Positions 52,696 to 63,531 are shown, counted from the stretch's first letter. The stretch is DNA of 64,000 nucleotides from Henricia sp. BOLD:AAB3569 (GCA_037783545.1 JBBELK010000453.1:1116001-1180000); one strand, 5' to 3'. Made by a program: numbers and translations. The notes: generated by a model from the letters alone, not told the origin.

Positions 52696-53228
52696 CAGGG
52701 GCGGTATTCAATTCAGTACTTGAGCCAAATATTTAAGAATTTTACTTATTTTTTGGCTAAAGTAAAATACTTAGCCAAAATCGGTATTCAATTCGCAGGT
52801 GGCTAAGTTTTTTACTTTAGAAAAAAACTTAGGACTTTTGGTATTCAAATGGTTCTTTTTGGGAAAGTATTTTACTTAAATTTGAGAAGGCAGGAAAGCA
52901 CACTTAAGCAATTTTATTAACTACATCACACGCATACTGCAACCGGTTTAGACCGGTTTTGTTTTGGTGCGCGTGTTGTGCGTTTTGCGTGAGAAAAACG
53001 CTTATGAGAAGGCGCGGTTCATAGCGCGTCCCACGCTGTATTCGATTGGCTGTTTAGGGAGTTCTGCGCTCTGCGTTCATTTGTAACGTCACAATTTATC
53101 TAAGTATTTGACTTACTAAAGTAAAATTCTTAGAAGGCTTTGAATACGAGATAGGTCATTTTCTTAGCCAAGCCAAATACTTGTAAAGTTTTTACTAAAT
53201 TTAAGTATTGAATTGAATACCGCCCCTG
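52696..53228. mobile_element. CAGGGGCGG-ended element, hAT-like termini
   Basis: CAGGGGCGGTATTCAATTCA at the left and TGAATTGAATACCGCCCCTG at the right are near-perfect complements. CAGGGGC-type ends are common in hAT elements, but I found no 8-bp duplication in the flanks. Internal TTACTTAG/CTAAGTAA words recur. Non-coding. Confidence 0.65.
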
Positions 53229-53449
53229 GCCACTGACCTACAGTGGACTGGTTATCGACTCCCTAGCTGAGTGAGGCAACCGTTCGCCATCTTGCTCTAG
53301 GATAGACAATATTGTGTTTAGATGGGATATATTCCTTTCACTTGTACTATTTTTCTCTCATCCCAACTTTGGTTGTTTCATTTCAATGGTGATTAGGTAC
53401 CATGCCGCATATTGTGTTCGTTACTTTCACGTGAGTGTGTATGTGATAT

Positions 53450-53560
53450 ACCCAGCACGATGTGACAAAGGGACTCCCCTCTAACGCCTCTATACCTCAA
53501 CACACTCTTCCCTTTCGTTAACGCACCAACCGCCCCTCCCCCCCCCCCCCCCCCCCGGTG
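53450..53560. repeat. half copy of the CAGCACGATATGTGGCA element with poly-C run
   Basis: ATACCCAGCACGATGTGACA and GGGACTCCCCTCTAACGCC match 36486-36570. It stops at a run of about 20 C (53536-53556). The same order with TTAACGCACCAACC occurs inverted in the 46906-47076 copy. Confidence 0.6.
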
Positions 53561-53960
53561 TATTGACGTACATGTACTTCCTTTCACGTGCACACTTATT
53601 ATTCACTTGACCAGACTAAATTTGTGTTGCTATGTGGTGCACGCGGCGGGTGTGAAGTACAGAATCAATATCGTGTTCAAAATGGGAGAGAATGGCATAA
53701 AGCAGCCAGATTGTTGATTGCTAGGCAGTGGCGTATTACCACGTAGCAACAATAGCATAGTATGTCACTTTCTAAACTGCACCCACATTTTCTTGCAGAG
53801 CTATCTGCTGTTGTATAGATGCCAGTGCCTCCGACGCGTCGTATAATTCCATGACCAAATGCAAAGCATTGCGTGCGCACACTGCAGACAGACGAATTAA
53901 AGGAGCGTGACATGATTGAAATGAAACAACCAAAGTTGGGATAGTGAAAAATCTTAAGGG

Positions 53961-54030
53961 CCACTATCGGGATTCGAACCCGAGACTCCTGACTCACAAG
54001 GCAGATGATCTACCAGCTGAGCTATGAGGC
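53961..54030 (-). tRNA. tRNA-like sequence inside a DNA element, probably not functional
   Basis: On the minus strand TAGCTCAGCTGGTAGA is a perfect A-box and GGGTTCGAATCCCG a perfect B-box/T-arm with TTCGAAT loop. The acceptor ends (GCCTCAT and TAGTGGC) pair poorly and the anticodon stem is irregular around CTTGTGAG. Pol III promoter elements are therefore intact while the cloverleaf is degraded, as in a SINE head. Confidence 0.55.
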
Positions 54031-54186
54031 ACAGTTGGTATACTCCTTCAGGTTTCCTCTATATGGACCCAATTATTCTCTTGGTGTTGCATGGTAGCGC
54101 AACTGGGCAAAGTAACGAACGCAATATCTAGGTAGGGTGCCTAATGACCATTGAAATGTTGCAGTACAATGAAAAACCGAGGTTAA

Positions 54187-54321
54187 AGGCACATGCTCGT
54201 CAGCAATGCGCGCGCGCCAAATTCGTGCCACGAAATACGCAGCTCCATGCCTTTGCTATATGAAGCTGCGTATTTCGTTGCACGAATTTGGCGCGCGCGC
54301 ATTGCTGACGAGCCTGTGCCT
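54187..54321. mobile_element. TTAA-flanked 135-bp palindromic MITE, family GGCTCGTCA
   Basis: TTAA (54183-54186), AGGCACATGCTCGTCAGCAA, near-perfect arms including GCGCGCGCCAAATTCGTG, then the complement ending GAGCCTGTGCCT and TTAA (54322-54325). The paralogous segment at 52353-52450 lacks it and has a single TTAA. That proves both the boundaries and the target duplication. Confidence 0.9.
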
Positions 54322-54513
54322 TTAATGACGCCTGATATCCACTCGAGATCACGTACATGCCACTTTTATAAATGACGAACTATATGATGATCTCTTTCAG
54401 GAAAATTGCAAAACCACTCAAGAATTGACACTGTTGACACATGATATGGTATCAGAATCTCAACACCCATGCGAAAAATGGGAGTGTCAAAAATGTGATC
54501 TGGTCACGCTCCT

Positions 54514-55427
54514 TTAAGTGTGGATTACAATGTAAGAAAATGCCACAAACCGTAAATTCAGAAAATATTCATGGGAGATATGCGTATAAAACCAAAGTTA
54601 ATTGCGAAATAATATACGCCTTATGGCATAAGCCTTTTTATGGGAGCTATTACTGTGCAAAATACCTATCCAACTACGAATTCGATATTTTAACTGATAC
54701 ATTAGTTCATGTGGAAAGCGAGTAAATTCATTTAAGGGTAAGAAAATGTATACGCGTGATTTAATTTTAATATCCTCGCTGTCGTAAAATACGCTGCATA
54801 TATCCAGGGGTGAGCGTCAGGCTGCTCTTTATAGATTAATATAAGACCGGGCGATATATCGTCAGTTTTAACCTCGTTTTCTTCCTTTTGCATTTTGCTG
54901 TCGGCCCAAGGCAATAATTACAAATCAAGAGTTTTGCACTTGAGTTTGGAGAAGCCCAGCTTGACAGGACATTTGGCTCGGACCGCGTCTAACATAAATT
55001 AAAATGCCCGAGGGCAGGTTTGCGCGCTGCCTACATCTCAACGCAAACTTCACACTCGAGATGCACAAAGGTGTTGTATGATTCCGGATGTGCAAAAACG
55101 GACGCTTGTTTATCAGCGTTAACTCCCGCGGCGTGTGATTTCTCATTAATATTTAGTTGCCAACATTTGAGAGTTGGTATACATGTACTTCAGGATATTG
55201 ATGCGCCCAAACACTTCCCAAACCGCTCCCAACTGAGCTTCATTCGTCATCCGGTGAGGCCTGACGGCGAACGGTTGTTTTAAACATGATGTTCTGTTAA
55301 AAACATCGCTTTCTGAATCATTGAAGTGGAAACGGAGGAGTTAAACCACGGTCGCTGTAAGCACTAAAGAGCCATTTCGCCCTGGATACCCAAAGAGTCA
55401 AATTTACCGACTAAAACATCCCACGGG
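54514..55427. other. unassigned stretch
   Basis: No supported gene or repeat. Frames of 60-95 codons have no recognised motif. Confidence 0.35.
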
Positions 55428-55429
55428 TT

Positions 55430-55772
55430 ATTATTATTTTATTCTTATTTCTTTCTGGTATTCATACCAAGGAATCCTCAATAGTGCTAATTGCACTGTC
55501 ACTCGCAAGCGTGAGGAAACCCATAAAAAATTAGAATTGGAAATGGCCAGAGACACCGGGTAATATCCCCTTGCTCTTCACGAAAGAATGCTCTGCGTTA
55601 CCATTACCTAACACACTGGACCAACGGCTTTACATCCCTTCCGAAGGATGGAGCAGTTGTGGTTAAGTGCCTTGCCTAGGGGCACAGGTACCGCAGCCGG
55701 ATTCGAACCCGCAACACCAAGTTTTCACCCATGATTGCGAGTCAATGACCCAAACCACTCGGCCACGGTACG
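55430..55772 (-). mobile_element. tRNA-derived SINE, near full length
   Basis: Read on the minus strand: A-box ACCGTGGCCGAGTGGTTTGG, B-box GGGTTCGAATCCGGC, body CCCTAGGCAAGGCACTTAAC, CCTTCGGAAGGGATGTAAAG, GGTGTCTCTGGCC and a short tail with AATAATAA. The same order is found at 62589-62938. Confidence 0.85.
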
Positions 55773-56069
55773 AGGCGATATTTGCTATAATTATGGTAAA
55801 TATCGCTCCGTTCCGAATTTTATCATGACCGTTCGTTTTTATATCGAACGTGCTCTGTACGTCTGTTATGGCGGCCATCCAGTGTCGTGAACTGTACGTT
55901 ACATTATGTTGTAACTTCGAACAATTTGCGCGTTCTTTATTGAAAGCTTGTGCACCATTGATTTACATACATATAGCTCAATGTTGTGCACACAAAGGGT
56001 GCGCGTTGTGTACTATTCAATTTTAACAACCGTCACAGAACGCACACTTCATGGCACTGGATGGCCCCC

Positions 56070-56135
56070 AGTTATGGCGGACGCGCAGGGAAGGCGTCTT
56101 TAGTTACCGGATTTGTGTATACTGTTTCGTGCAAA
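56070..56135 (+). repeat. repeat shared with array units A and C
   Basis: CAGTTATGGCGGACGCGCAGG and TTAGTTACCGGATTTGTGTATAC match 10797-10850 and 15668-15721, where they directly precede the palindromic MITE. Confidence 0.55.
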
Positions 56136-56317
56136 TGACAATGGGCACTTGTCACCTTCAAACTTGCACTGAAACCACGATACTTCTCAGTTGTAACAAA
56201 TAATGATTGTGTCAATATTAACGTAGGCCTAATTACATTTGTTTTATACTGGTGTGTTCATTACGAAATACGATTGTTAGTTTTCTAATTAGAAGTGTAA
56301 TTACACCAGAAACTTGT

Positions 56318-56450
56318 CGTAGTCGCGAAAACATGCTTCTGACGTAATTACTGATTCATCCAATTAACGACTTCGGTTGCTGATTCTGCAGCCATTGGGC
56401 GAGTCCACAGTTTACGTCAGAAACACGTTTCTCGTTGTAGTCGCGAAAAC
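56318..56450. mobile_element. hairpin element with TCGCGAAAAC words, relative of 63532-63699
   Basis: TTCTGACGTAA pairs with TTACGTCAGAA (56337-56423) around a GATTC..CCAATT-ACGACTTCGG arm. GTAGTCGCGAAAAC flanks it on both sides. 63532-63699 has the same arms in cleaner form. Confidence 0.6.
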
Positions 56451-56644
56451 AGCCCCCAGGCTTCAGGGGCGTGTTCGTTCGCATACAAGGTAGCATGACA
56501 CCTGAACAAAATAACCCAGATTATGAACGCATCGACTGCTGGTCTCGTACCCAGACCTGTTAGGGGTGTTGAGCGAGCATCCCCAGCATGTCTTGGTACG
56601 AGACTACTGCTAGCAAGAAAAAAATCCGGAAAGACATGAAACAA

Positions 56645-57080
56645 ATCACGTGCTTCCACACAAATATAAAGATGATGATAGTAGAAAGCTTCCCCTGAAA
56701 TGGTTTTGCCTAAAGTGCTATACTCTTTGAGAAATGACCAAAACAATTATTTTTTTGTCTCGCGAGACGAAAATTCATTTTGCCCCCAAACCACCTCGTC
56801 CTGGACCACTTCGCCCTGAAGCACTACTTCCAAACACTACCTCGCCCAAATGCTTCGCCCGTAAACAGCTTTGTGCACAGGCCGTGGTTCAGGGCGAAGT
56901 GGTTCAGGGAAAGTGGTTTTGGGGCGAAGTGACTGCATGTAAACAATTTGTTGACTTTTCTCAAAAGTTAGACGAAGTACAGAGCTGATTTTTGCTCAGG
57001 TTTGTTTTAAACATGCATACCTTCAATTACACAGGGGGATGAAACTATTTGTAACGGTTTACCAATCATGTATACTACCT
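56645..57080 (-). mobile_element. TTAA-type MITE, family AGGTAGTATACATG, inverted, truncated
   Basis: The right side ends TTTACCAATCATGTATACTACCT at 57080 followed by TTAA (57081-57084). Moving left it contains the GGGCGAAGTGGTT palindromic core, TCTCGCGAGACGA and CCCCTGAAATGGTTTTGCC. The far end lacks the expected terminus and TTAA. Confidence 0.7.
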
Positions 57081-57385
57081 TTAACGCACGTTTCACCTTG
57101 TTGGGAACTAACTGCACAAAAGAGACTTGTCGGGTATCTTTGTCTATAACCCTCTCTTGTGTATACCCCACGAGTATATACCTATACTTGTTCACGAAGT
57201 TCCAAACCATGCACCGAGCCAACGCGTTGCCTTTGGCGTAGGAAGCAATTTGTTTCTCACCCATGCACATATACATTTTAGCATTTCAAGATTGCCACAG
57301 GGGAATAAAAATATAATTCCCTTTTATAATCCACCGAAAGTAAAAACAACGACACAATTTGGTTGTACAATTATCTTTTGAAACC

Positions 57386-57620
57386 GTTTCATAAGAGATG
57401 CGCCGAGTTGGCGTCTTATGAAACCGCGTTTTATAAGTTATTACAATATTTATCGAAAACTGTGTATCCGTTTTGTGAGACCTTTTCTCGGAGATGTCAG
57501 CATTTCTGATTGAAGGAAATTTCCTCAAGTTATTACAATATTTATCGAAAACTGTATCAGTTTTGTAAGACCTTTTCTCGGAGATGTCACCATTTCTGAT
57601 TAAAGGAAATTTCCCCAAAC
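57386..57620. repeat. hairpin plus 92-bp tandem duplication
   Basis: GTTTCATAAGAGATGCGCC forms a hairpin with GGCGTCTTATGAAAC (57386-57424). Then two 92-bp copies start AGTTATTACAATATTTATCG at 57436 and 57528. The minus frame of 161 codons (57286-57771) encodes the repeat twice and is not called. Confidence 0.75.
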
Positions 57621-57751
57621 TAATATTTTTTCCTGCATAGTTACAGATTGTTTTCTTTTCCCCCCAGAAAATGATGGAAATCGAGGCATGTTTTTGTTGG
57701 AAATCTCTGGACTTCAAAACGTGAGTTCTTTCGGCCATTTTATTGATTTGA

Positions 57752-57887
57752 AGACACAGGCTCGTCAGCAATGCGCACGCGTCACAAAATACGCTTCACA
57801 AAATACGCAGCTTCATAGAAAAGGCATGGAGCTGCGTATTTCGTGGCACGAATTTGACAAGCGCGCATTGCTGACGAGCCTGTGCCT
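57752..57887. mobile_element. TTAA-type MITE, family GGCTCGTCA, third copy
   Basis: AGACACAGGCTCGTCAGCAA at the left and TTGCTGACGAGCCTGTGCCT at the right, followed by TTAA (57888-57891). The left flank is TTGA, a probable mutated TTAA. Inner arms GCTGCGTATTTCGTGGCACG match 54187-54321. Confidence 0.75.
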
Positions 57888-58194
57888 TTAAGCTCAATTG
57901 TTTACATTCAAGTTAATTTATTTAAGGACTTTTCCTACAAGAACCAACATAATTGCCAACTAACTAAATTTTGCCAATGTTTTGTAGGGAAAAATAAATG
58001 CACACACTTATTAACAAAATCTTCAAGTGTTTTTTTCTCAGAAAATCTATAATGGGGTTGTGGAATTTCAATTCCCCAAGTAACGTACAGGCTGAATTCC
58101 GTGAAGCTTACAAAATGTCGTCTACCTAAACTTAAGATACTATACGGGTGGGTGGTGCTACTGGCAGCCGACTGCCAAATACACCAGGGAATCT

Positions 58195-58392
58195 CCTTCA
58201 CGAAAGAGTGCTCGGAGATCTTTTAAGTACGTTACACAAGATACTGGACCAGCAAACGGCTTTACATCCCTTCCGAAGGATGAAGCAAATATGGTTAATG
58301 CCTTGCTAAAGGGCACGGGCAGACCGGGTATCGAAACCGCAACACCAAGTTTTCAAAGTGTTGCGAGTCAACGGCATGCAAACCAATAATAC
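58195..58392 (-). mobile_element. tRNA-derived SINE, degraded
   Basis: The minus strand keeps GTTGACTCGCAACAC, CTTGGTGTTGCGGTTTCGAT (B-box with one change), TTTAGCAAGGCATTAACC and CCTTCGGAAGGGATGTAAAG. It diverges at both ends. Confidence 0.7.
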
Positions 58393-59036
58393 TCTCAGGA
58401 AAAGGGCTTTCTTAGAACTCAAAGTACAGTTTTGGGTCATTATACAAATGGTACAATAGGCTTCAAAATGACTGTGTTGGTCTTAAAATGCCAACACTGG
58501 AAACCAGAAAATCATAGGGTCCGAATACAACACGCGTACGAGAAGGGGGAGACTGGATTCAATTAATGATCCGCATGCAACGACTGTTTATTGAATGGAA
58601 CATTGTACATGAAGGCGGGAAAGATCCAATTAAATCTGTCAGATTTAATGCAATAGCGCTGCGTTTGATATAATATTGTTATAGTTATGCCAACAAACCT
58701 TGGGGCGAACGGCAAACATTCGTAATAACTGCGCGCAGCTGCTCACACACAGACGCGAGATAAATCAAATTTGTTCTACTGATTATGTTTAACTTTTTGG
58801 CGACGTTTCTCAAAATATTTCGAAAATACTTTCGATTCTTTTAAAGTATCCTGCACTGACGTCTCTAGAATCTGTGGTCTTAAAATTAAATCTTTGAGTT
58901 TGTAGGAAGGTTGGCTTCAAATATAATTGGTATTGTGAATGCTAAACTATAAAAATGAAATACGTTATAGAAATGAAATTGAGATTCGCGCCGTACTGAA
59001 ATTATTCTCTATATTTAACCGCCCAAGCGGGGAATC
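58393..59036. other. unassigned stretch
   Basis: No gene or repeat boundary recognised. Confidence 0.35.
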
Positions 59037-59215
59037 GGGTTGGCGTAGCGGTTCTTTCCTCGTTCGAATCCATTCTACTTTTGGACCTTTTTTAAATTTT
59101 TATCTTTCATCACTTTTGGACCTTTTTATCGCCCCAAAAATCGCCCAATCTCGGGCAGATAGGAATAACATAATAATAATAAACCTACATATATATAGCG
59201 CATTACAGATCTATG
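59037..59215. repeat. fragments of tRNA-like and LINE/SINE tails
   Basis: GTTGGCGTAGCGGTTC and CGTTCGAATCC (59037-59078) are A- and B-box-like words brought too close together. 59168-59205 reads, on the minus strand, GTAATGCGCTATATATATG then TTATTATTATT, a LINE/SINE 3' tail. Both are fragmentary. Confidence 0.45.
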
Positions 59216-59918
59216 ATCCCCCAATGAGCTTCACAAAAATTTTAAAAAAAATGATGTAGACAGACTGATGCCGACCAGATCAGCTGCCGACCATCACATT
59301 TAGTAAAAAACCACCTAGTTAAAAATACGTCAAAATTACACAATATCACAAGACAAAATCGAAAAAACGAAAAACATGTATCGCATGTTATTTAGTGGTC
59401 AAACGAAGACAGTGTGTTTAACAGCAATTAAGACAAGGGAGATATTCTGACGGCAAATATTGATCCGAGTTTGCTGGTAGAACCTGAAAAACGATGCCCA
59501 GGTGTAGCAGGTGTGTGCTTCATGAAAAATTATATGTGGAGTCGGGTTACGGGCGTTTACATACTCGGGGAAACTCATGACCACTTTTGGAATATATATA
59601 GTTCGTATTTCATTTGCAGCTCTAGTACTTAATTTGCAGTTGCCTAACATTTTACTTATCAAGTTGACAAGAAAAGGTATATAGCAGTGCCTGCAATGGT
59701 AACAAACACCATAAGATGTTTTTACTTGTGTAAAATGGTATACCTTTGTGGGTAAAATTGCCAACTGAAGATGCTTTAAAAAAAACAAACATCTGCAGGT
59801 GATTTTTTTGGGGTTTTTTACTATTAAATACGAATTTTCAGCGCTTGGAAGTTGTATCCGCTTTTCAGTGGTTCAAACATAACAACCATGTATAACGAGT
59901 TGCACCTGTTTGTCACAT
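59216..59918. other. mostly unassigned stretch
   Basis: 59690-59830 resembles the 18080/34050 repeat (TGTGTAAAATGGTATACCTTTGTGGG, AAATTGCCAACTGAAG). The remainder is unassigned. Confidence 0.4.
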
Positions 59919-60385
59919 GGCTGAGTGGTATATAGCTTATACTGAATCCAAGACTGGTACAAGTCCACAGGTTGTGTGTTCAAATCTTATCCCGGCCGTC
60001 CATGGTACGTGTGCCCTTGGGCAAGGCACTTTGCCGCAAATTGCCTCTCTTCACCCATCAGGAGGAAGTGGAGCAACATTTAGTGAGCCCGCCCTCTTGT
60101 GGTTATTCCATTGTTACTGCGGTGTATTTCTATTGTGACGTCATGTAAATACCTTGGAGATACACCGCAGTTTTCTTTCGTCGGATTAGTCTATAGTGAA
60201 AGCTCTGTTTGATTAGTCCCTGTGCGCGTAAGCTGCACGGGACTGCATGCTCCCCATCAGGAGGTTGAGAACGATTGAGGAATATTATTGAGCCCAATGG
60301 CCAGGAGTAATAATGTACAACGCATTGAGACTTGTGTGAAACGCGCAATGTAAGAATGGGACATTTTGTTATTATTATATCCAAG
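59919..60385 (+). mobile_element. tRNA-derived SINE, possibly with an internal insertion
   Basis: A-box ATGGCTGAGTGGTATATAGC and degenerate B-box TGTGTTCAAATCTTATCCC, then CCCTTGGGCAAGGCACTTTG and CTCTTCACCCATCAGGAGG. The CCATCAGGAGG word recurs at 60244, followed by the tail (GCCCAATGGCCAGGAGTAAT...TTATTATTAT). The 60066-60244 segment may be an insertion flanked by a CATCAGGAGG repeat. Confidence 0.7.
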
Positions 60386-61032
60386 TAATCTAGACAACGC
60401 AGACAACTTTGATGACGTCTTCATGACTTTTATACACGTCCGTCGTGCGAAACGTGTGGCGAAATCTTACCAAATTGGCGGCGGTTTATTGCTGGTGTGA
60501 ATGCTGTGAAAAATACTGTTCTTCCCAAAGAATCTTGCACCCGGTCTGGGAATTTCTCGAAAATAAATTCACCTGGCGGTGAAAAGGCATCCTCGATATC
60601 GAAGTGTCCGCATCAGCGCGAGCTGACGAAGTGATATCGACACGATGTGATATCGCGACACCATTTACATTGATCGCGGTGATAATGGCCATCCATCCCG
60701 TCTTATGATGTGTCTCGTCAAGATGCAAATCGGGCATAAGTCGCCAGGTCTGGCTTTCCTTTAACAACTAATCGTGTTGAAATTACAGCTTGTAGTCGGT
60801 ATAAATTCCCTCACCATTGCGGATTCACCATGACTAATAAATTCAGTGCCGAATGTCAGAGCTAAATTCGAACTCTAAATCGACAACGAGGTACAACGAA
60901 ATATGCTATAGGTAAGACATCTAGTACATTGGCACAGAAAGTTTGAAACGGATTAAGTTTCGAAAAGTAGGAAGTTTATAGTTTAAAGGCAGATTACAGG
61001 ATTGGAACATTTTACGAACGACGTTATCTCCA
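60386..61032. other. unassigned stretch with GATATCG words
   Basis: 60590-60670 holds several GATATCG words that can pair locally. No gene is supported. Confidence 0.35.
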
Positions 61033-61566
61033 TACACTGTAAAAATTTCACTAGCACATTTTTGTCCCAAAATCATAAACACATGAGACAGGTAACTGTT
61101 TATGGATGATGTATTTCTGACTATAGCACCCCAAGTAGATTAAACCACTGTTCTTCGTGTGCATCAAGTGATGGTTTAATTTGTTAACTCGCGTCTCATG
61201 CACGTGTGGGGCTGGGAAATTTAAACAGTTAAATTGAATGGTCACTTCAGGTGTGTGAGATGGTGGTCAGAGCGTGCTGAGCAGCATGTGTTGCACCTGA
61301 GGTGTAAGATGATTGACAATGAAAACGTTTTTACTGAAAATCATTTCATCTCTCGCACATGAAGTGTTTCCATTTAAGCTTTGACTATCACACCAGGCAC
61401 ATAAAGCACTTGAGGTGACACTCGCCTCAACATGAAGTGACAGTCACCTCAACATGAGGTGACACTTGCCTCACCATGAAGCGTATGCGTTGTACAACCG
61501 CAACACCTCAGGTGCATGAGCTTGGTAGAATCACGTGCATGATGTAGAGTCACTTTTTACAGTGTA
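61033..61566. mobile_element. TACACTGTAAAAA-ended element with GAGGTGAC array
   Basis: TACACTGTAAAAATTTCACTA at the left and GTCACTTTTTACAGTGTA at the right are complementary ends. The interior has GAGGTGACACTCGCCTCAACATG-type repeats (about 61400-61490) and a CACTTGATGCACACG...CGTGTGCATCAAGTG-like pairing. The superfamily is not determined. No coding sequence. Confidence 0.65.
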
Positions 61567-62264
61567 TGCGATTGAGGACGTGTATTATAAAACCAACCTG
61601 TGTATTATAAGCCAGCTCAGTATATCCCGTCTATTTTCCGAGAAAACATTGAAAAACTATGTATGCATGCTTCAAGAAATAGTGCAAAGTCCCTGTCCTA
61701 TTTAGGCTGGTTTCCTGGCTATACTGCACGAAAAATGGAGGTAGTCAGGGGTTAGATTCGTACACTAGAGGGCGCCCTTTACAAAATGTGTGTGCACTGC
61801 ATTTATATAAATTCATCTTTGCAATTATCGTTTTCTCATGAAAGATATCACCTCAAGCCGAATCATTGCATTGGACAGTTGGAACTACTTCCGTCGTCCA
61901 AAAAAATTGAGTTTGACCGTTTCCAGTCAAAATGGTTGATCAGAATTTTGGTACACTGCACATTCTGTATATAGTATGTATAACCTGTCTCATTCACATT
62001 GACTCGGGCAAATGCAGTCGTGTGGCGTGCCGTAATTGCCATGTTTATATTGTTCAGAACATGTCGTTTGTCCCTGTCTTGCTAGTTTCGAATTTAAATT
62101 GGTTGTCCGTGTCTAATCCGCGGGCTTTGTGGGGACAGTGCCAGGATCTGCGTGCCTGATGAAAATAGAGTAATAAACGGCTGGAAAGCCATTTGAGGAC
62201 GTTGATTTATGTTGTGCCCGCGGAATGGTTATTCACGTATAGAAAAACACCTCGCCATGCTCAA
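61567..62264. other. unassigned stretch
   Basis: No supported gene, RNA or repeat boundary. Confidence 0.35.
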
Positions 62265-62510
62265 GTCACGGTTGCTTGCGGTGTGAATACCCTATGATTT
62301 ACTGAATCCCCATGAAACGACGCACTGAAAACCACAGAATCATCCAAAAAAACTTTCCGCCTAAGTTAATTATTTTAAAATAAATCCAGTGCGTCGTTTT
62401 ACTCCAAATTCCATCCACGCCGCCTTTCCTCTGCTATGTCAAAACAACGCGCATCAAATTTATGCGCGAAAAACTTGATGCTCAGTGTGATTCCACCCTT
62501 AGATAACGGA
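62265..62510. mobile_element. inverted-repeat element, relative of 24926-25172
   Basis: GAAACGACGCACTGAAAACC pairs with CCAGTGCGTCGTTTTACTCC. Outer words GGTGTGAATACCC and GTGTGATTCCACCC are complementary-like. Order and words match the intron 1 copy. Confidence 0.55.
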
Positions 62511-62588
62511 GAAGTAAATTCGTTATACCGTCCTTAAAAGAGGGCATCACGCGGAATCGGGTTAAAAAATATGTTGGTGTCTTTTTAT

Positions 62589-62938
62589 GGCCGAGCGGTC
62601 TAGTGCGTCGAACTCAAGTTCCTGTGCCAGTACTAGAATGTGGGTTCGATTCCGGGCCGTGACGGGTTGTGGCACTTGTGCCCTTGAGCAAGGCACTTAA
62701 TCACACTTGTTCCGTCCTTCGGAAGGGATGTAAAGCCGTTGCTCCAGTGTGTTAGGTAACGCACTTTAAAGATCCCAGAGCATTCTTTCGTGAAGACCAA
62801 GGGGAGGGATTCCCCGGTGTCTCTGGCCGTTTCTAATTCAACTTAGAAGTTGATAGTTATTCGAATATCTATGTTAATTGATCCCATTCCTGTAATTGGC
62901 GGTCCTTTCGCTGTTGGATGTGGTGAATAAATAAATAA
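62589..62938 (+). mobile_element. tRNA-derived SINE, full length
   Basis: A-box TGGCCGAGCGGTCTAGTGCG, B-box GGGTTCGATTCCGG, body TGTGCCCTTGAGCAAGGCAC, CCTTCGGAAGGGATGTAAAG, GGTGTCTCTGGCCG and tail AATAAATAAATAAG. The head resembles a Leu/Ser-type tRNA 5' half. It is the best-preserved copy of the family in this window. Confidence 0.9.
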
Positions 62939-63531
62939 GTTGTATGGCACTCATAGAACACCGTATGTAGCATATGGACATCGTATAGAATGACGGATAT
63001 GGACCATTAGCCTATGGACTAACGCATTACGGAGATTGGTCTCTTGGTGCCTCCTGCGCAAACAGGCTAATTTTAGCCAGCAAGTCCTCTTAAAACAACC
63101 AATCCCTCTCAGTCTCAAAAAGAAAAATGGATAAAATACAAACAGCATGGGGCAAATTCTTGAGGAAAAGACCTCGTGTGTTTGCTTATGCAGAAAACAA
63201 CCAATGAAAAATATATCGATTTGTTATGAGCTACGTTGCGTTCTCATCATCCTATAGACACGCGGCGATTTAATTTGGCGGGAAAAGAGCAAATGGTCGC
63301 CATCCTTAGTCTTGAATGGATACCGCCTGCTTGGAAATTGATTTCGCGCTTCTATAACATCCTTGATAGTTGCCGATCGTGCGACCTGTGGAGGATTTTT
63401 CTTTAGTATAACTATAACCAATACATAATGTCTAGAGAAGGGACGCAGAACCTTTCGCCCTTTGATTTTACCGCCATTTATTTGCCGGTTTGACACGGTG
63501 TTCGGCTGTGATTTGTGCATGAATCCACATC
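62939..63531. other. unassigned stretch
   Basis: A 162-codon minus frame (63224-63712) reads through here into the adjacent hairpin element. No motif supports it as a gene. Confidence 0.35.

Larger units (their letters stand above)
53901..54513. mobile_element. TTAA-flanked element AGGAGCGTGAC carrying a tRNA-like segment and a nested MITE
   Basis: TTAA (53897-53900) precedes AGGAGCGTGACATGATT. The right end ATCTGGTCACGCTCCT is followed by TTAA (54514-54517). Inside are a tRNA-like sequence (53961-54030), a segment related to 53341-53400, and a second TTAA element (54187-54321). The original element would be about 474 bp without the nested one. Confidence 0.75.

Noticed and set aside
52688..53236. 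hAT assignment with 8-bp target duplication
   Set aside because: The CAGGGGC ends fit, but the flanks (TTGAAGCT and GCCACTGA) do not match, so only hAT-like termini are claimed.
57286..57771. 161-codon minus frame
   Set aside because: It contains the 92-bp tandem duplication twice and shows no known motif.
60600..60660. Second hammerhead-like CTGACGAA
   Set aside because: No GAAA core element or matching stems; only the short word is present.
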